A stretch of 64,000 nt of DNA from Rhopalosiphum padi. Taxonomy: Eukaryota; Arthropoda; Insecta; Hemiptera; Aphididae. Location of the stretch: assembly GCF_020882245.1 (NCBI RefSeq), contig NC_083598.1:33765858-33829857 (forward strand), written 5' to 3'. Made by a program: the position numbers and the translations under genes. A model generated the notes under the pieces. It searched no databases. It was given only the letters and a program-made list of their open reading frames with translations, and was not told the DNA's origin. Below are positions 14,301-27,619 of the stretch, in pieces. Numbering within the stretch: position 1 is the first letter of the stretch; each line of letters begins with the position of its first letter.

Positions 14301-17300
14301 CTACAAATTACATTAGTTTTGTAATATATTATGCCAATAAATTTCTATCATTAAACTAGGTCAAACATTTTGAGCTAATAACTCGGGAAAAATTCAAAAA
14401 TCACAAACAGTAAAAAAAAAACGATTTATGGATGTGATAAAACCAATTTGTGGTTTGATCAAAGCAATATAGCTTGAAGTAAAAGTGTGTGACTTTTATT
14501 GTATTAAAATATTAGTAAAATACTTACTATGACATAACGTTTTTAAGACAAAATGGTCAGTACACAGTAGCCCAATTAGTGATGTACTGATGTGTATGCA
14601 TCTCGTTTCGTTAATTCAGGCGCAAGCCAGTGCTGTGTACGTATATTATTATAATATAATGATACATATTTTAAAAACAATAATAAATGATTGTATATTC
14701 GTATTAAAAATAAACTATTCTGAGCGGAGCTCGATTTACTGTGCAGTGTAAAATGGACACTGTTCAAAACTTAAATATATACATAAAATCATTAATGAGT
14801 TATCTTTTTGATTGTATATATAGTCATGAATATTATGAAATATAATGTGAGCATCAACGATCATACTGCAATAGCTAACTCAGTAAAAAAATCTACAATT
14901 TGTAATAAAACCAATACGACAATAACTTGATAAAGCTATAATTTTTGTATCATAAAATTAGATTTATTAAATGTAATTTACATGTGGAACTAAAACGTTA
15001 TCATTTGTAGTACTAAATATCAACATTATATTCAAACTATGAACGTTTTGCTTCTTTTTTTTTTTGTTGGTTTAATGTTAATCATAAATATTACTCTGCA
15101 AATAACGTACATAATATTTATATACTATTTGGTTAAAACTTTTATCTACAGCGTTTATATAATATAATTTGTTTGTCAATGATAATAATTGTAAGCTCAA
15201 TAATATGTTTTCAAGTGGAGTACATCCTATGTGTTGCCAATTTAGTTGAAAATAAACTTTTTGACCCAACACTTAATTTTATCTAAATTGGCATTTGAGA
15301 TACAACTCGCATTTAATTCTGATGGGTAAATACTAAATACAGTTGTATTTATCAAACTTACAGAACTATCTACATGTTGTTCCATTTTGATGATAACGTT
15401 ACGTTATACAGGAAAAATGAATTGTTTTATATTTACAAAAATTAATTAGTCGTATACATATTATATATCTAAACAATTGTTTCTAGTTTCTGGCATCGTA
15501 CATCGTTTGGCTGCAGTGAGTTAAAGAACTTCACTATACGAGTATTAAATATATTTAATATTTAACAATAATATATAATTTTTGCAATAAGTATTTTAAT
15601 GCGCGTTGTTACGTCTTATAAAGTGTTACACAATAATAAGATACTTATTATATTATATTTTTATTTATTTATTTAAATCATTTTAGACAATTGTTACTTT
15701 AAAAAATAATATAACTTGTAGAAAAAAGACAAACATCTGTACTGTACGTATTATGTACATATTCTTTTAATCTGTGTATCTTATCACATTTAAGTTATAC
15801 ATATTTTATTGACAGACACAACCAAGTAAACTTATTACAACAATATTTATATATTACAGTTATTGAGTTACATATTTCAACTATTGAATACTAGAATGGT
15901 AATGATTAATAATTCAAAAGTGCTACGTTAAATTATAATAAATTTAATATTTTTTATTTTATTTTTTTTATTAGTAATCTTATTCCCCCTATAAACACAA
16001 AATATTTATAACATTTCTTCAGGTTAATTAAGTTTCACCAAGATATCTACAGATTAAATCCCAGCTTATCATATTAAGTTTTATATTAGAACATTTTATA
16101 TCAGACCTGTGGAGTTAATGAATTTTATACTTATACATTCTAGTTCATATATATATACCTGGAATAAAATTAGAATACTAAGTTAATCTAGTCAAATGAT
16201 TTCTTTGCCTGAATGATAAAAGTGAAAAATTAAGACCACGAACATAATTATTTTAAACACAGTTTTTTTCCTAAAATTAAATTATACTGTCGGTAAAATA
16301 TAATATTCATATAATATATTGGGTTAAATAATTATTTTTAAAATAAAACTTCTTAAAATTCAAACTCTGAACAAAAACAACTGTTCAACAAAATAATTTC
16401 TTGTTAATTTAATAAATTGTTTTTTGTTCAGTATAATAACTAATCATAAAACTCAATAATATGTGTAATGTACTATGAAATTTTATATTAAACAAAAAAT
16501 GTAATATTATATCTAGTTTGCATATGAAATAAGCCTGAAAATATAATATGTCGATTGTTAACTCAACCGTATCGACGTAGAAGTGTCTCTTTTACAAGAA
16601 ATCTAAACTATAGTAATCATTTTAAATGACATTTTTCCATTTTATTCCAAGTAACTTTTATAGCTAGACACCATATACATGCATCTAACATTTTAAAGAT
16701 GTTTGACCATCTCTCATATTTCTCTAGCACGTTTGACGCCACTGTAGCAGTGCAGTGCAATAAACCAAATTATCTGTAAAAACCTTAACATAATAAAACG
16801 AATATTTTTACGATACCATTTAGTACACAATAGTACCTCCAAATTCAGTTGTGTTCGGCATTTTGTTATATTGAAACATGTTGTTGTTTTGTTTAGACAG
16901 ATTTCGCTTATATTGACGAATACAGAATAGCATTACTGTTTATAGATATCTTTTGTATACGAAATTATTTATGATCTATTATGATATTCTATATATATAT
17001 ATATTATATACGATCTTAAAATCATCTCAATAAGTTAATCAATCTTTATTTTTACTACCACTATATACTTAAATTCGTATTTTAATGATACAATATAATT
17101 TTCGTATTTGAATCGTTTCTGTTTTCTCTCAGATTTGTTATTAGTTACTTATTATATATTGATATTTTAATATTATTATTTTTTTTTTTTTAGTATACCA
17201 TGTCTAAATATAAAGTGTATATCAAACTTTATAACTAGGTATACTGCCTAGAATAGTTTTCAATTAAAGTTTAGTAAATATTCATTTTATATCAATGAGG

Positions 17301-18100
17301 ATTAATTAATTATTTAGAAACATTAACATCGTAATTCAAATATTATATTATAAAGGAATGATATTTTTCGAATGAAAATATTATAGTTGAAGTTACATTT
17401 ACTTTAATTTATTATGCAACTTGGAAATAAAACGACGCTAATAAGAACCTTTTTTTTAATCCCTCCGGATTTTTTATGACCAGTAAATAATACGCATATA
17501 TTCGGTCAGCAAAAATATGTAATCCGGTTTGCTGCAAACTGTAATTTTTAGGTATGAGATTATGAATGAAAATTAAAAAGGAGATTTATTTAAAAAAAAA
17601 AAAATAATAATAAAAATAAACGATGTTAGGGCTTATTTGGGAACGCCTAGTATACCCAAATTAAATATTTACTTAATATAAATAGAGATTTTTTGACTGT
17701 GATTGTTGAAAGAAAATGATTAAAATCGTAATGACACTGTATATCTACATACATTTTTATGTAATATGAAAGCAGTGTTTACGGTATTATTACTATAATT
17801 ATTTTTAATATAACTTTGCATGCACCTGGTATATGTACTTTTCTTTATATTTTTAAATAATATAGAAAATATAACAAAATATGTAAAATTGATTTTTAAA
17901 ATTTAAAAATAAGAATATAATACTTGTTCGTTTCTGTTTCTACGTCAATGATCTTTAAATTAAGTAAATTGTGTATTTACTATTTCGTTTTTGTTTTTTT
18001 TTTTTTTTGTTTAATGCATCGTAAAATATGAAAATTCCACGCCTATATAATACCACACACGAGTTTTAGCGTTGTTATTCGGGGATAAATCCGTCTGAAG
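11346..18100. other. AT-rich DNA, probably intronic
   Basis: No coding sequence, RNA gene or complete transposon recognised. It has A/T homopolymers and a TA microsatellite at 13816-13835. A short string CTATTCTGAGCGGAGC at 14715 resembles the start of the R1 repeat. Confidence 0.6.
13816..13835. repeat. TA microsatellite
   Basis: Uninterrupted AT dinucleotides. Confidence 0.85.
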
Positions 18101-18109
18101 TATGTCTAA

Positions 18110-18530
18110 ATATTAATTTATACATTGTCTAGGAATTCAGACTGGCGTCGTTGGTGTGTGAATGACCGAAGAGTAACAAATTGATATGCGGCCATGTTGG
18201 CTATTCCGACTAAACTGACCAAAATTTGTCACCCTTCATGAATCGCTAAAATCTGTATCACGTGGAAAGGCAAAAAATACCGAATAGTTCGGTTGCGATA
18301 CAATCTGACCGCATATTCGCCGCCTACATAGTGTTTTCTTAGCCGAATACTTTAAGGATATCGCCTACACGAGACAGTATTTATTTGGGACAGGCGTGGT
18401 TAATTTCCCCGGGGTGGTACTCTCGAGGGGCTAGGGAAACACTTTTGGTTCCTAGTTTATTTTTTATGACCATTAAGTATGGTGTGTAACCGTTACAGTG
18501 ACGTTCGGCGTGCGCAGTTAGTAAATTTGT
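18110..18530. promoter_or_regulatory. GC-richer, CpG-bearing island, possible regulatory DNA
   Basis: Base composition rises well above the flanks, with many CpG dinucleotides and no open frame of useful length on either strand. Contains GCCATGTTGGC and CCCCGGGG strings. A regulatory role is only an inference from composition. Confidence 0.3.
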
Positions 18531-18864
18531 AATATCTTTATTGTTCTGTTCAACATTTGACTTTAACCTACCGATTATACGTCATTTTAAATTATTATTA
18601 ATTATTATAGGTATTTGAAGCACCAAATACTATAATTTTTCTGATAACATTTCGATACAAGTGTACACTCAAGGTCATTCGTTTTATTTGAGGACGGATG
18701 AGCGGTTATACATTTTTCGATTTTTCCTTACACTGAAAATAAATACATAAAAATATATTTAAATACATTTTTATTTATTATTACAACATAATATCGCTAC
18801 TACTCAATATGTATTTATGTTTTATAATTATAATTAAATTTAAAATTTAAAAGTAAAATTTATA

Positions 18865-19880
18865 AAAAATTAAGTCTTCTAGGTCTTTTTCGGAAAGAAC
18901 TGATAACAACTTTGATTTTTTAATTTGCATTTCCCGGTGAATTTAAATGTTTGCTATTTCGTAACGTGATTATCCTATTGGGTTTCTGAAGTAAGTTTTG
19001 ATTTGCCGTTGTGTGGAAAACGATTTCTCATCCGTACTTGCACTTATTGCTAATATGGTAAATATTTTTAAATATATAAATACTGATTCGTATATTTTTT
19101 ATTACACATGAATTCAAATCATCAATTGTGATTGGTGGCAAAGTATAAAATCGATTTTTGAATTTTTTATCTCAAAATTAGGATTATGCTTTTGCAACAG
19201 AAAAACTATTTTATGGTATAAATTTTTCATAAAATTCGAAAAGATTTTTAAACCTTGAAATTTGTTCATCTGTCGGATTATCTTTTGTTGGTAAAAGATA
19301 TTTAAAACTTATAAGTAGAGTTTTATGTTTTAAAAATCTATCAGAAAAACTATTAAGAAATGAATCAATCTACGAAATAAAAATTGAACATCTATAGTAT
19401 TCTTCAATATTTTCTGCTAGTATTTTCCACCGCTTAGTTTGGTATTTTGTTAATCTTAGTAAATACATATAATAGTTAAATTTAAAATAGTGAAAAACTT
19501 GTTGTGCCTCTAAAAATAATTGTTTAAACTCATTAAAAGCATTAATTCTAAGTCGACGAAAAATAGATATTATAGCTCATCTATACTTGGTTAACTACAC
19601 TAAAAAAATCTATAACCATCATTTGAGGTATTTTATTTAATGGTTAAGAATAAAATAATTATTTTTTAAAATGATAAAAAAATAAAAAAATACTTGATGT
19701 AGATTAACGAACTCGATATACCCGATTACAGTTTTTACAGTCTCACGATTGAATTTCTTTCAACGCTGTCACTACTGGTAATAAAAATTGATTGAATACT
19801 ATTATTGAATCGTATCTTTCAACATATCTAGTTGGACGTGGTTGCACAAATTTTGTTTTATTGATATCAAGTTGAATTCA
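18865..19880 (-). pseudogene. Decayed hAT-superfamily transposase
   Basis: Read on the minus strand, three collinear blocks look like an hAT transposase of the DUF4371 type. The N-side block (about 19740-19877) encodes PTRYVERYDSIIVFNQFL, like the usual TRWVERHDS motif, and ends in a stop. The middle block (about 19213-19570) encodes AFNEFKQLFLEAQ, then TKRWKILAENIEEYYRCS, one in-frame TAG (about 19370), then IDSFLNSFSDRFLKHK. The C-terminal block (about 18865-19060) encodes SASTDEKSFSTQRQIKTYFR and IHREM, the hAT dimerisation signature (normally ...TAERSFSTLRRIKTYLR), broken by two stops. Several stops and frame changes make it a pseudogene. Terminal inverted repeats and target duplications were not found. 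It is a relic inside upstream or intronic DNA. Confidence 0.8.
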
Positions 19881-20039
19881 AAGTTGAATACGATTTAAAT
19901 TAATTTGACGTTTTGGTATTGTTTAAAGACGCGTATACACTGTTTCCATAACTATATTCTTGATAGATACTACACAGTACAGGGCCGACACGAACACACC
20001 AGTTGCTAAGCCATAGCGTCGTCACATTGGTGTCAAAAT

Positions 20040-20790
20040 AATTTATAACGTAACGATAATAATATTCAGCAACAACGAATATCGTTCGCTCTCTTCCCTT
20101 CCGGCAGCATCGACGTGTACGTGTGTAACGTCATCGTCATCGCCGTGCCTACAACCGGCGGTCGGTTTAATCATATACACTGTGTGCAGGTTAATATTAT
20201 TGCGTCCGCGTCGCAGCGATCCGTATACAATTATATCGATGGTCACGACACTTGTAGTGTGCGGTGGTCTAAATGCGGTATACGGTTACAGGGTACAGAT
20301 ACGAAACCCGAGCCGGTCCTGCAGGCGGTTAGCAAATATTCGTATATTACGCGTACCATGTCGCGTCCGCCGGTCCGTGTCGGTTTACACCACCGTTCAC
20401 TGCGAATTAATGCAACCCGCTCAATCGTCTATGATCGTCAATATTGCTCGTTGATTATGTCAATACGATGTGTTCGTGTTGTACCGTCATAGGTGCCTGT
20501 AATCCATCTACATCCGGTAGTAAACAACACAGTATGCGGTGTTTAGTGTTAGGGGGGTACCTATACACAACGACACGGCGGTTATTCGTGCAGACATGTA
20601 TCAATTGTTGACATAGGCCCGTAATTTACTCGCGTCATTCGATAAAATGTATTATATTATCAGTAAGTCCAGACGAAAAGGTGGGTAGAGGAAACAACGA
20701 GCAGATCGAACTGTCCTCTTGCGCGGTGTCAAGCAAGTAACAAAGCTTTCGAGTCTTGCCCGTATCCCTCTCCAATACTCCCAGTCGGTA
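20040..20790 (+). promoter_or_regulatory. GC-richer, CpG-bearing island; possible alternative first exon
   Basis: About 750 bases markedly richer in G+C and CpG than the flanks, with overlapping open frames on both strands that have no family resemblance. On the plus strand a consensus donor A|GTAAGT sits at 20662/20663. A short frame starting ATG at 20647 would leave phase 1, which is the phase the Dpr exon at 30794 needs. That peptide is too short to be a signal peptide, so at best it is a leader exon. Promoter function is inferred. Confidence 0.3.
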
Positions 20791-23700
20791 TAGTATCTAT
20801 AACAGTAATTACTGGTTAATAATAAGTATTAGAAATTAATTATAGCGGCTTGTTCGGAAATCCTCGGCTTTTCATCGTGTGTCACAACAACATTCGTACG
20901 ATTTCTACACTAACGGACGTGTGACGAAAATAGGTACAAAAACATAATAATATACAATAAGTATATTATTATTTTACGGACTTAATAAAAACAATATAGA
21001 CGATTTGATAATAATATATTATGGTAACATTGTAACAATAACATAATTTCGATATTTGTATAGTATAAAAAAAAAAAAAAACAATAAATGCTGATGAATA
21101 ATGATAACGTGATTCCTATTGTAGGTACGTGTTATAAATTAAAATTATTGATATTTTTGAATATAATATGCTGTTACAGCTATTATAATCAAATATACAG
21201 ACAAGACACAAGAGAGCAAATTTACAGTATTCTCTAACAAAATTCAAATTTTAGCATTCAACCTTGAGAATATTTTATGATTTAATAAACATTAATATTT
21301 TGCTGATCCGTGTTTTCGAGGTATTTTATAAAGATGATTTTGTGAGAACATAATTTATTTAGATATTGTATTGCCTTATATTACTGATATTTTACACTAT
21401 TTACTTATTATAAATAATAATATTATGTATATTGTATACGTCTTAAAACCTAAATTATTATAAACTTTAATTTAATGATTTTATTAAAACGTATTAAACA
21501 AATTTAAGCTGATATTTTTTATTTTAAATTGTATTATATTTCAAATACTTTATAATCATATATCGTAATATTTTACGTTAATGATTAACCTTAAACTTAA
21601 TTTTTCATCTTTAAAATTCAAATTTCATTCAAAAGTCAAAAACATAAAACTATAGAACAACAATTTATAATTGGAGGGATCAATTTCTAGTTTAGGATTA
21701 TTAAAAAGTCGAAAGTAAATTTAATAACTAATAAGTTTTAATGCCCCGCGGGAATAGTATTCGATACCCGGATAGGGAAGTGATTTTTAGGTTGTGACCT
21801 ATGAAGTAGAATCTCATTATTATGTAATTTTTAAAAACTTGTGATTTAATAACTTTAAAAGTTTAAAATTTAAACTGTTTAAAATCATTATTTTTTTTTA
21901 ATCTATTCATAAATCTATCAATTTATCAAAAAATAATTTTAATTGCCTGTTATAACTTATACGATTGTAATAGTAATAATTTAGTAACACTTTTATTATT
22001 TTAAGTACCTACCCCATATATTACTGTAATTCTCATCGTCATTTTTTAACGATACAATAAATGTCAATAATTTTTCAGCTACCTACCTATTAAGAATGGA
22101 GGATTCGTTCCGAGTTTTTAAGAGACGCACTTTAATGTAACCTAATTTCATGTGAAAAAAGTTTACTCTGAACAAAAAAAAACCTTGATTTAGAACCTTT
22201 TAGTATTGAACCTACAACCTGTATCCAATTTTAAACCTATGTATAGTAGGGATATGTGAAACTTTTGGAGCACGACTGCTCCGTGAAAAAGTGTTGGCGG
22301 GAATACTAAAAAAAAATAAAACTGATAATATAACACTGAAACCTTCACCTACAGTATATTGCATTTTCCATTCGGAATCTAAATTTAATTATAAACAGCT
22401 CTGAATAAAAAATGTGTACTATTTCTTGGAAACATTTAACTACTAACGGTAAAGTATCGCCCAACACAACAAAGTTGTTGTCGTTGACAGTTTAATAGGA
22501 CTTTGGTAATCGGTATTTTTCTTACATGAGTCATATGTATGTATATTGTATAAACATGCGCATAATACGATTTACTTTGAACACAAGTACATGGCATACG
22601 CGATGCAGTGTGCATAGTACTAAGAATATTTTCGGACAGTTTTTAAGACTAAAACTGACGTTGAATATAAAATAAGTATATTTGTTATATTCACTATAAC
22701 AAATTCTTATGTGCTAGTTACAGACGATATTGTTATTCATTCTTATTATACATATAATCTAATCTTTGACTGAAATTTACGTTGGAATTTACATATTAGT
22801 GATATGGTTATGCGTTTAAGGTCTGTTGTTTTTGAAATGTTTAAATTATTAAACAAAATATTACCTAAAAATGTATATGCCCTGTATATAATGTACATTA
22901 TATAAATTAATTTCTTAATATGGTTTAACATAATATGGGGAAGTTGTGTACACAAAATAATCAAACAACTTAACAAGAGTTTGTCTAAATAAAAATTATT
23001 TAATAAGCCCATCAGTTTCTAATTATAAAGATTTAAAATAGGATTTGCCTATTATATTACTGTATAAACAATTCACCATATTAAATATTTCTAAAAAAAA
23101 ATTTTTACAAATCCAAAACCGAGAAAGTAGAGTTTATGATGTTCAAGTTAATTATACAAAAAAAAAAAATGTCAGAAAACATTTTATGGATTATTTAGGT
23201 CCGAATTATTTCAATATAATGCCAACGTTTTTAAAATATCTAATTATCTATTAAAAAAAAATTCTATTGCAATAAATAAACTTTAATTTTAAGTATTTTT
23301 TTTCTTTTACTTATTATGTTATAAAAATGTATGTATATTTATTACTTGAAAATTGTAAATGTTTTAATTTTACAAATTTTATGACAACTCATTTATCCCA
23401 ACACAATAAGCTTTATGTATAGAAGAAATTTATAATAATAATGTATTACAAAAAAAAAAAGTTTGTGAGAACGAACCGATACTTTCAAAAATTTCATTTT
23501 TTCTATACCTAAATACCGAATAGTTGAATAAAACCAATTAAAATAAACTTTTTTTTTAAAAAAAAAAAAATAATATTACTATTTTAGCGTTTTCATTATA
23601 ATTTAATATGATTTCGTACCATTTTTGAGTTAGTTTAAATTAAATTTAAAATACTTTTTTTTTATTATAAATACATACACAAATTGTTAGAAAAGTATTT

Positions 23701-24728
23701 TGTTTAGTAAAACGCAAGCGTAAAAGTGTTCCCGTTCCGCTATAAAACTGTTATTGCTAATTTTTTTTATTTAGAAAACTATGACATTTCAGGTTTATAG
23801 ATTTTTTGCATGCTTAGCAAAAAAAAGCATAACTCCATTTACGGTAGACAAATACGCTTGAAGTAAAAAACCGTCTATAAAATGTACAACACACCTGCTG
23901 TAAAATGTAAACATTTAATTTTCGTTGTGTTATTATTATTATTATTATTATTATTAATAAATATTGAGAAAATTTTAAAGTTTTTTAAAGTTTATATTGT
24001 ATAATAGAGTAATACGTACAATGATTACTTAATAGAAAATAAATTGATATTATGTTTTCACTTATTCCGTAAAATATTTACTATTGCTCAGTACGTGTTC
24101 TATTATAACATTATCATAAACTGAATTAAACACAATACCTTTATATTACAATTTCAACCAATGAGTTATTGAGTTGTATTTAGTTAGTAGGGAAACCTAT
24201 TAAAATATATTATTTTGCGCTTAGTACAACACCACTACCGCCTGTATAATGTCATTGGACATGTTATAATTAAATACATGCCAATGCTCAGGTAGACAAT
24301 TTAGTTATGTGTACTTTACCCCAGAAACAATACGGCTATAATTTAATAATAATCTTACCATTTTAATATCGATCTAATAACATTTGCATAATATTAATAT
24401 ATTATCATAAAGATGTATTAATATTATTTCATTAAATGGCGAACAATTAAAAATATTTAACTTACTATTACTTCACACATTAATTATTAGAAAAATATCT
24501 CTCTAATAAAACTTTTTAAATTATACTAAATAATATTATAAATACTATTTTGTAATTATTTTGTTACATCAACTTCATCTCTAGTTAGTAACTACACCTA
24601 TACGTAAATAAATAAGTTTTAATTTATTCCGATGGTCATATTTTGTATATAAATATAAATTAAAATTTTCTTTATTTGTTTTTTACTATTACCCATGTGT
24701 ATATATACTATCATATTTATGATTAGTA

Positions 24729-24766
24729 ATATATATATATATATTATATATATATATATATATAAT
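24729..24766. repeat. TA microsatellite, self-complementary
   Basis: Two AT runs around a TATTATAT break. Confidence 0.85.
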
Positions 24767-27580
24767 ACAAAGTGGAAAATAAACCCATTGAAAGTCGACA
24801 TGATTATTGTCAGTTTAAACCGTCCAGAGCATATTCTTATAGATATAAAATATAAAATAAAAACATGTTGACTATATTTATATAAACGAAAATTCACAAA
24901 ACATTGTATAATCTAATTCCTTATATTAATTAAAAAACATGAATGCCTTAATATGTTCATTGTTGTTGGAAAAATTAAAACATTATTATTCAAGCGCATT
25001 CTTCATTGATCAGTAAAAATGTTCCCTCTTTAATAAAAATAATAAATAAATAAAAATGGCTTGTTGCAATATATTGCTACTCACTTTGAAGTCGAGATAC
25101 CACAACATCTGTCTAGGGAATGATCATAAATTACAGTTGAAATCTGTGTTACTTACAGAGTTACAGATCTAGTTCTATAAGGTATTTACAATGCGAAAAT
25201 GCTGCAATTATGTAACCGGATAAAAACAAACTAATTAAAACCCAATAAAATAAAATATAATATAAATTAACATTTTTCTTGTAATATTTTTACGCATTGA
25301 TCAATAAATGGCACAAAAATAATACAATTTAAATCCCATTACTATCTAAAGTTTGATTTTTTCTTTTAAGCGTCATTACATTTTGTAAACTTTATGTTTA
25401 GAAGCCAGTTAAGACTTTATGTACATACTCTAATCTAATAATACTATTTAATTAATAACTATTTTATTTGTTTTGAAAAAGTCTTGATCAACAAAGAAAA
25501 TATTTTTTTATAGTATTTCAACGTGTAATTCAAGATTGGATAACGCAAAAGAAACAATGTTTATATATTTGAAGTTGCTGCAAATATAGACCTTGTAAAT
25601 ATAGTGTTGATGAGTGTGTTTTCATTTTTATGTTTGATTAAACATTTGGGCGTTTAAATTGATCAATGCTACACTAAGATTTGAGAGTTTGATTTCTCTG
25701 TTTCTTTGACATTTTATGTATACTTAATAAAATTATTTATTAGTATATTAATGTTTTTTTTTTTTATAAATATTCTACGGTTTATGTTTTTATTATTTTG
25801 TCTGTATTTATACATATTATTTAACGTTCTACGTATTAAAAAAATAATAATCAAATACATTTTTATGATATTAATTAAAATGCAGAATTGAAGTGAAATA
25901 TGACATAAAAAATAATAACCTACGGGTTTCACAAGCATAAACCTATAATATAATATATCGTTAGTTTTTATTCTATATCAATTTTAACCGTAAGCAATTT
26001 CACCAACTTAACTATTTTACATGATTATCAAATTAACCGGAATAGCCACAGAGTCACTGCTGGAATAAGTATGAAAAGGATTTTTTTATACTGATACATG
26101 ACCACCGTGCACGTATCAACTAAATTATTAAAGGTTAATAATGATTGAAGTGTATGTTTACACTTGGCTCACGGTTGTTTGGTCAAGAATTATTAGCATA
26201 GCATATATATTCGTCAATTCTCTAAACGGATGTGCAAACGTTGATCAGTTCACAGGTCTCGGGAGTGCAATCAACACAACTGAGGAAACATTTTTTTTCC
26301 GCGTACCCTTTAGCTACGTAGGGCTATTCGTTGGTAAATTGAAAATGGAAATTCGTTGGAATCAGAAAATTTGAATGGATCTACTTCAATAACAATTTAA
26401 ATTTGTTACGTTTTTTTCCCCACTTTTCCTTATAGCTTTCAGAAAATATAAGTATATCTCTATTAAGGCTATCCCGAATTCAACAAAAGTTAATCGTAAA
26501 ACTCTAGAAAATATGTATTCACTGTTCGTCTAATCCGTCAGCCGAGTATATAATATAAGTAAATTAGTTTTTGTGAACGATATAGGTGTATTTCATCCAC
26601 CGTTATTTATAATGAAACACCTTGGTGAAAGATTTATAAACTATTTTCCTCACTTTTCCCGTGACTGTGATACAATTTGAATATATAATATATTATCATT
26701 TTTTTTCCATTCTATGCCGTTAATTTGGTCTCAAAAAAGTTTTTCCATTTGTTGACCCGACCGACTGACGAGAAACTTGCTTTTAATTTTACTTGTATAT
26801 ACCTACCCACGTCTCTCTTTCAATTTTCTACCCTCCATTCGCTGGCCAAGTAGATGAAGAAAATTTTTCAATTCCAACACTATGTATCGAACTAACTCAA
26901 AGAATACTCTCTCTCTCGACAACTTTTATAATTAATTGTTCTACGTTGTAAATTTATAAAGTGAACAAATAATTTGCCAGCCTGCAAATAAGCAGAGAGA
27001 AAACCTCAACATCGGGTTCATGATAATCGATCGAATGCCGTGATAAACCCAAAGGTCCGTGGGGACAAACTTTTCGAAAGCATTTTGTACCCCTCAGACT
27101 CGCTTTTGTCTGTATAATATTTATGTGCTTGAAAAATAAGTTTTTGTCCGATCGGCCGTTTGCGAAACTGTGGAAAGTCACTAGGAACAAATTTCTAGGG
27201 TAATTTATGGCTAGGGACGAAAATCGCCCCCATCTTTTTAGCACCATTCGCTATTTTACAATCCATATTTATGAACTTATTACCTACAACCGTGAAACTG
27301 TACAAAATATAAAGTCTATACGGTATCACCCAACGTATTTCAAACAAAAAACAATTTTATATTATTTATAAGTACATAATATACTATCGATTCAAGTTTA
27401 ATGTAATCTTTATATTTACTTACAATAATATTGTATTTGAAATATAATAAAATTATCAATAAAATATAATGATCTTGAAAATTGTAAATGTAATACTACT
27501 TTGCTGTTATACTTATTATTATAAACCATTATAATATATGCTGCGTGTATTTACATAAAGTCCAATTATTAAAGAAGACT

Positions 27581-27581
<1 letters not shown>

Positions 27582-27616
<35 letters not shown>
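27582..27616. repeat. TA microsatellite
   Basis: Uninterrupted TA dinucleotides. Confidence 0.9.

Positions 27617-27619
<3 letters not shown>

Noticed and set aside
20115..20492. 125-codon plus-strand frame and the overlapping frame containing MVTTLVVCGGLNAVYG as a signal peptide
   Set aside because: The hydrophobic stretch is short and interrupted, the best nearby donors are in the wrong phase, and the frame overlaps other open frames in a CpG-rich stretch.
26954..27247. 97-codon minus-strand open frame in a GC-richer patch
   Set aside because: No family motif, no splice sites fitting a neighbour and no other coding sign; overlapping patches of similar composition give frames of similar length by chance.
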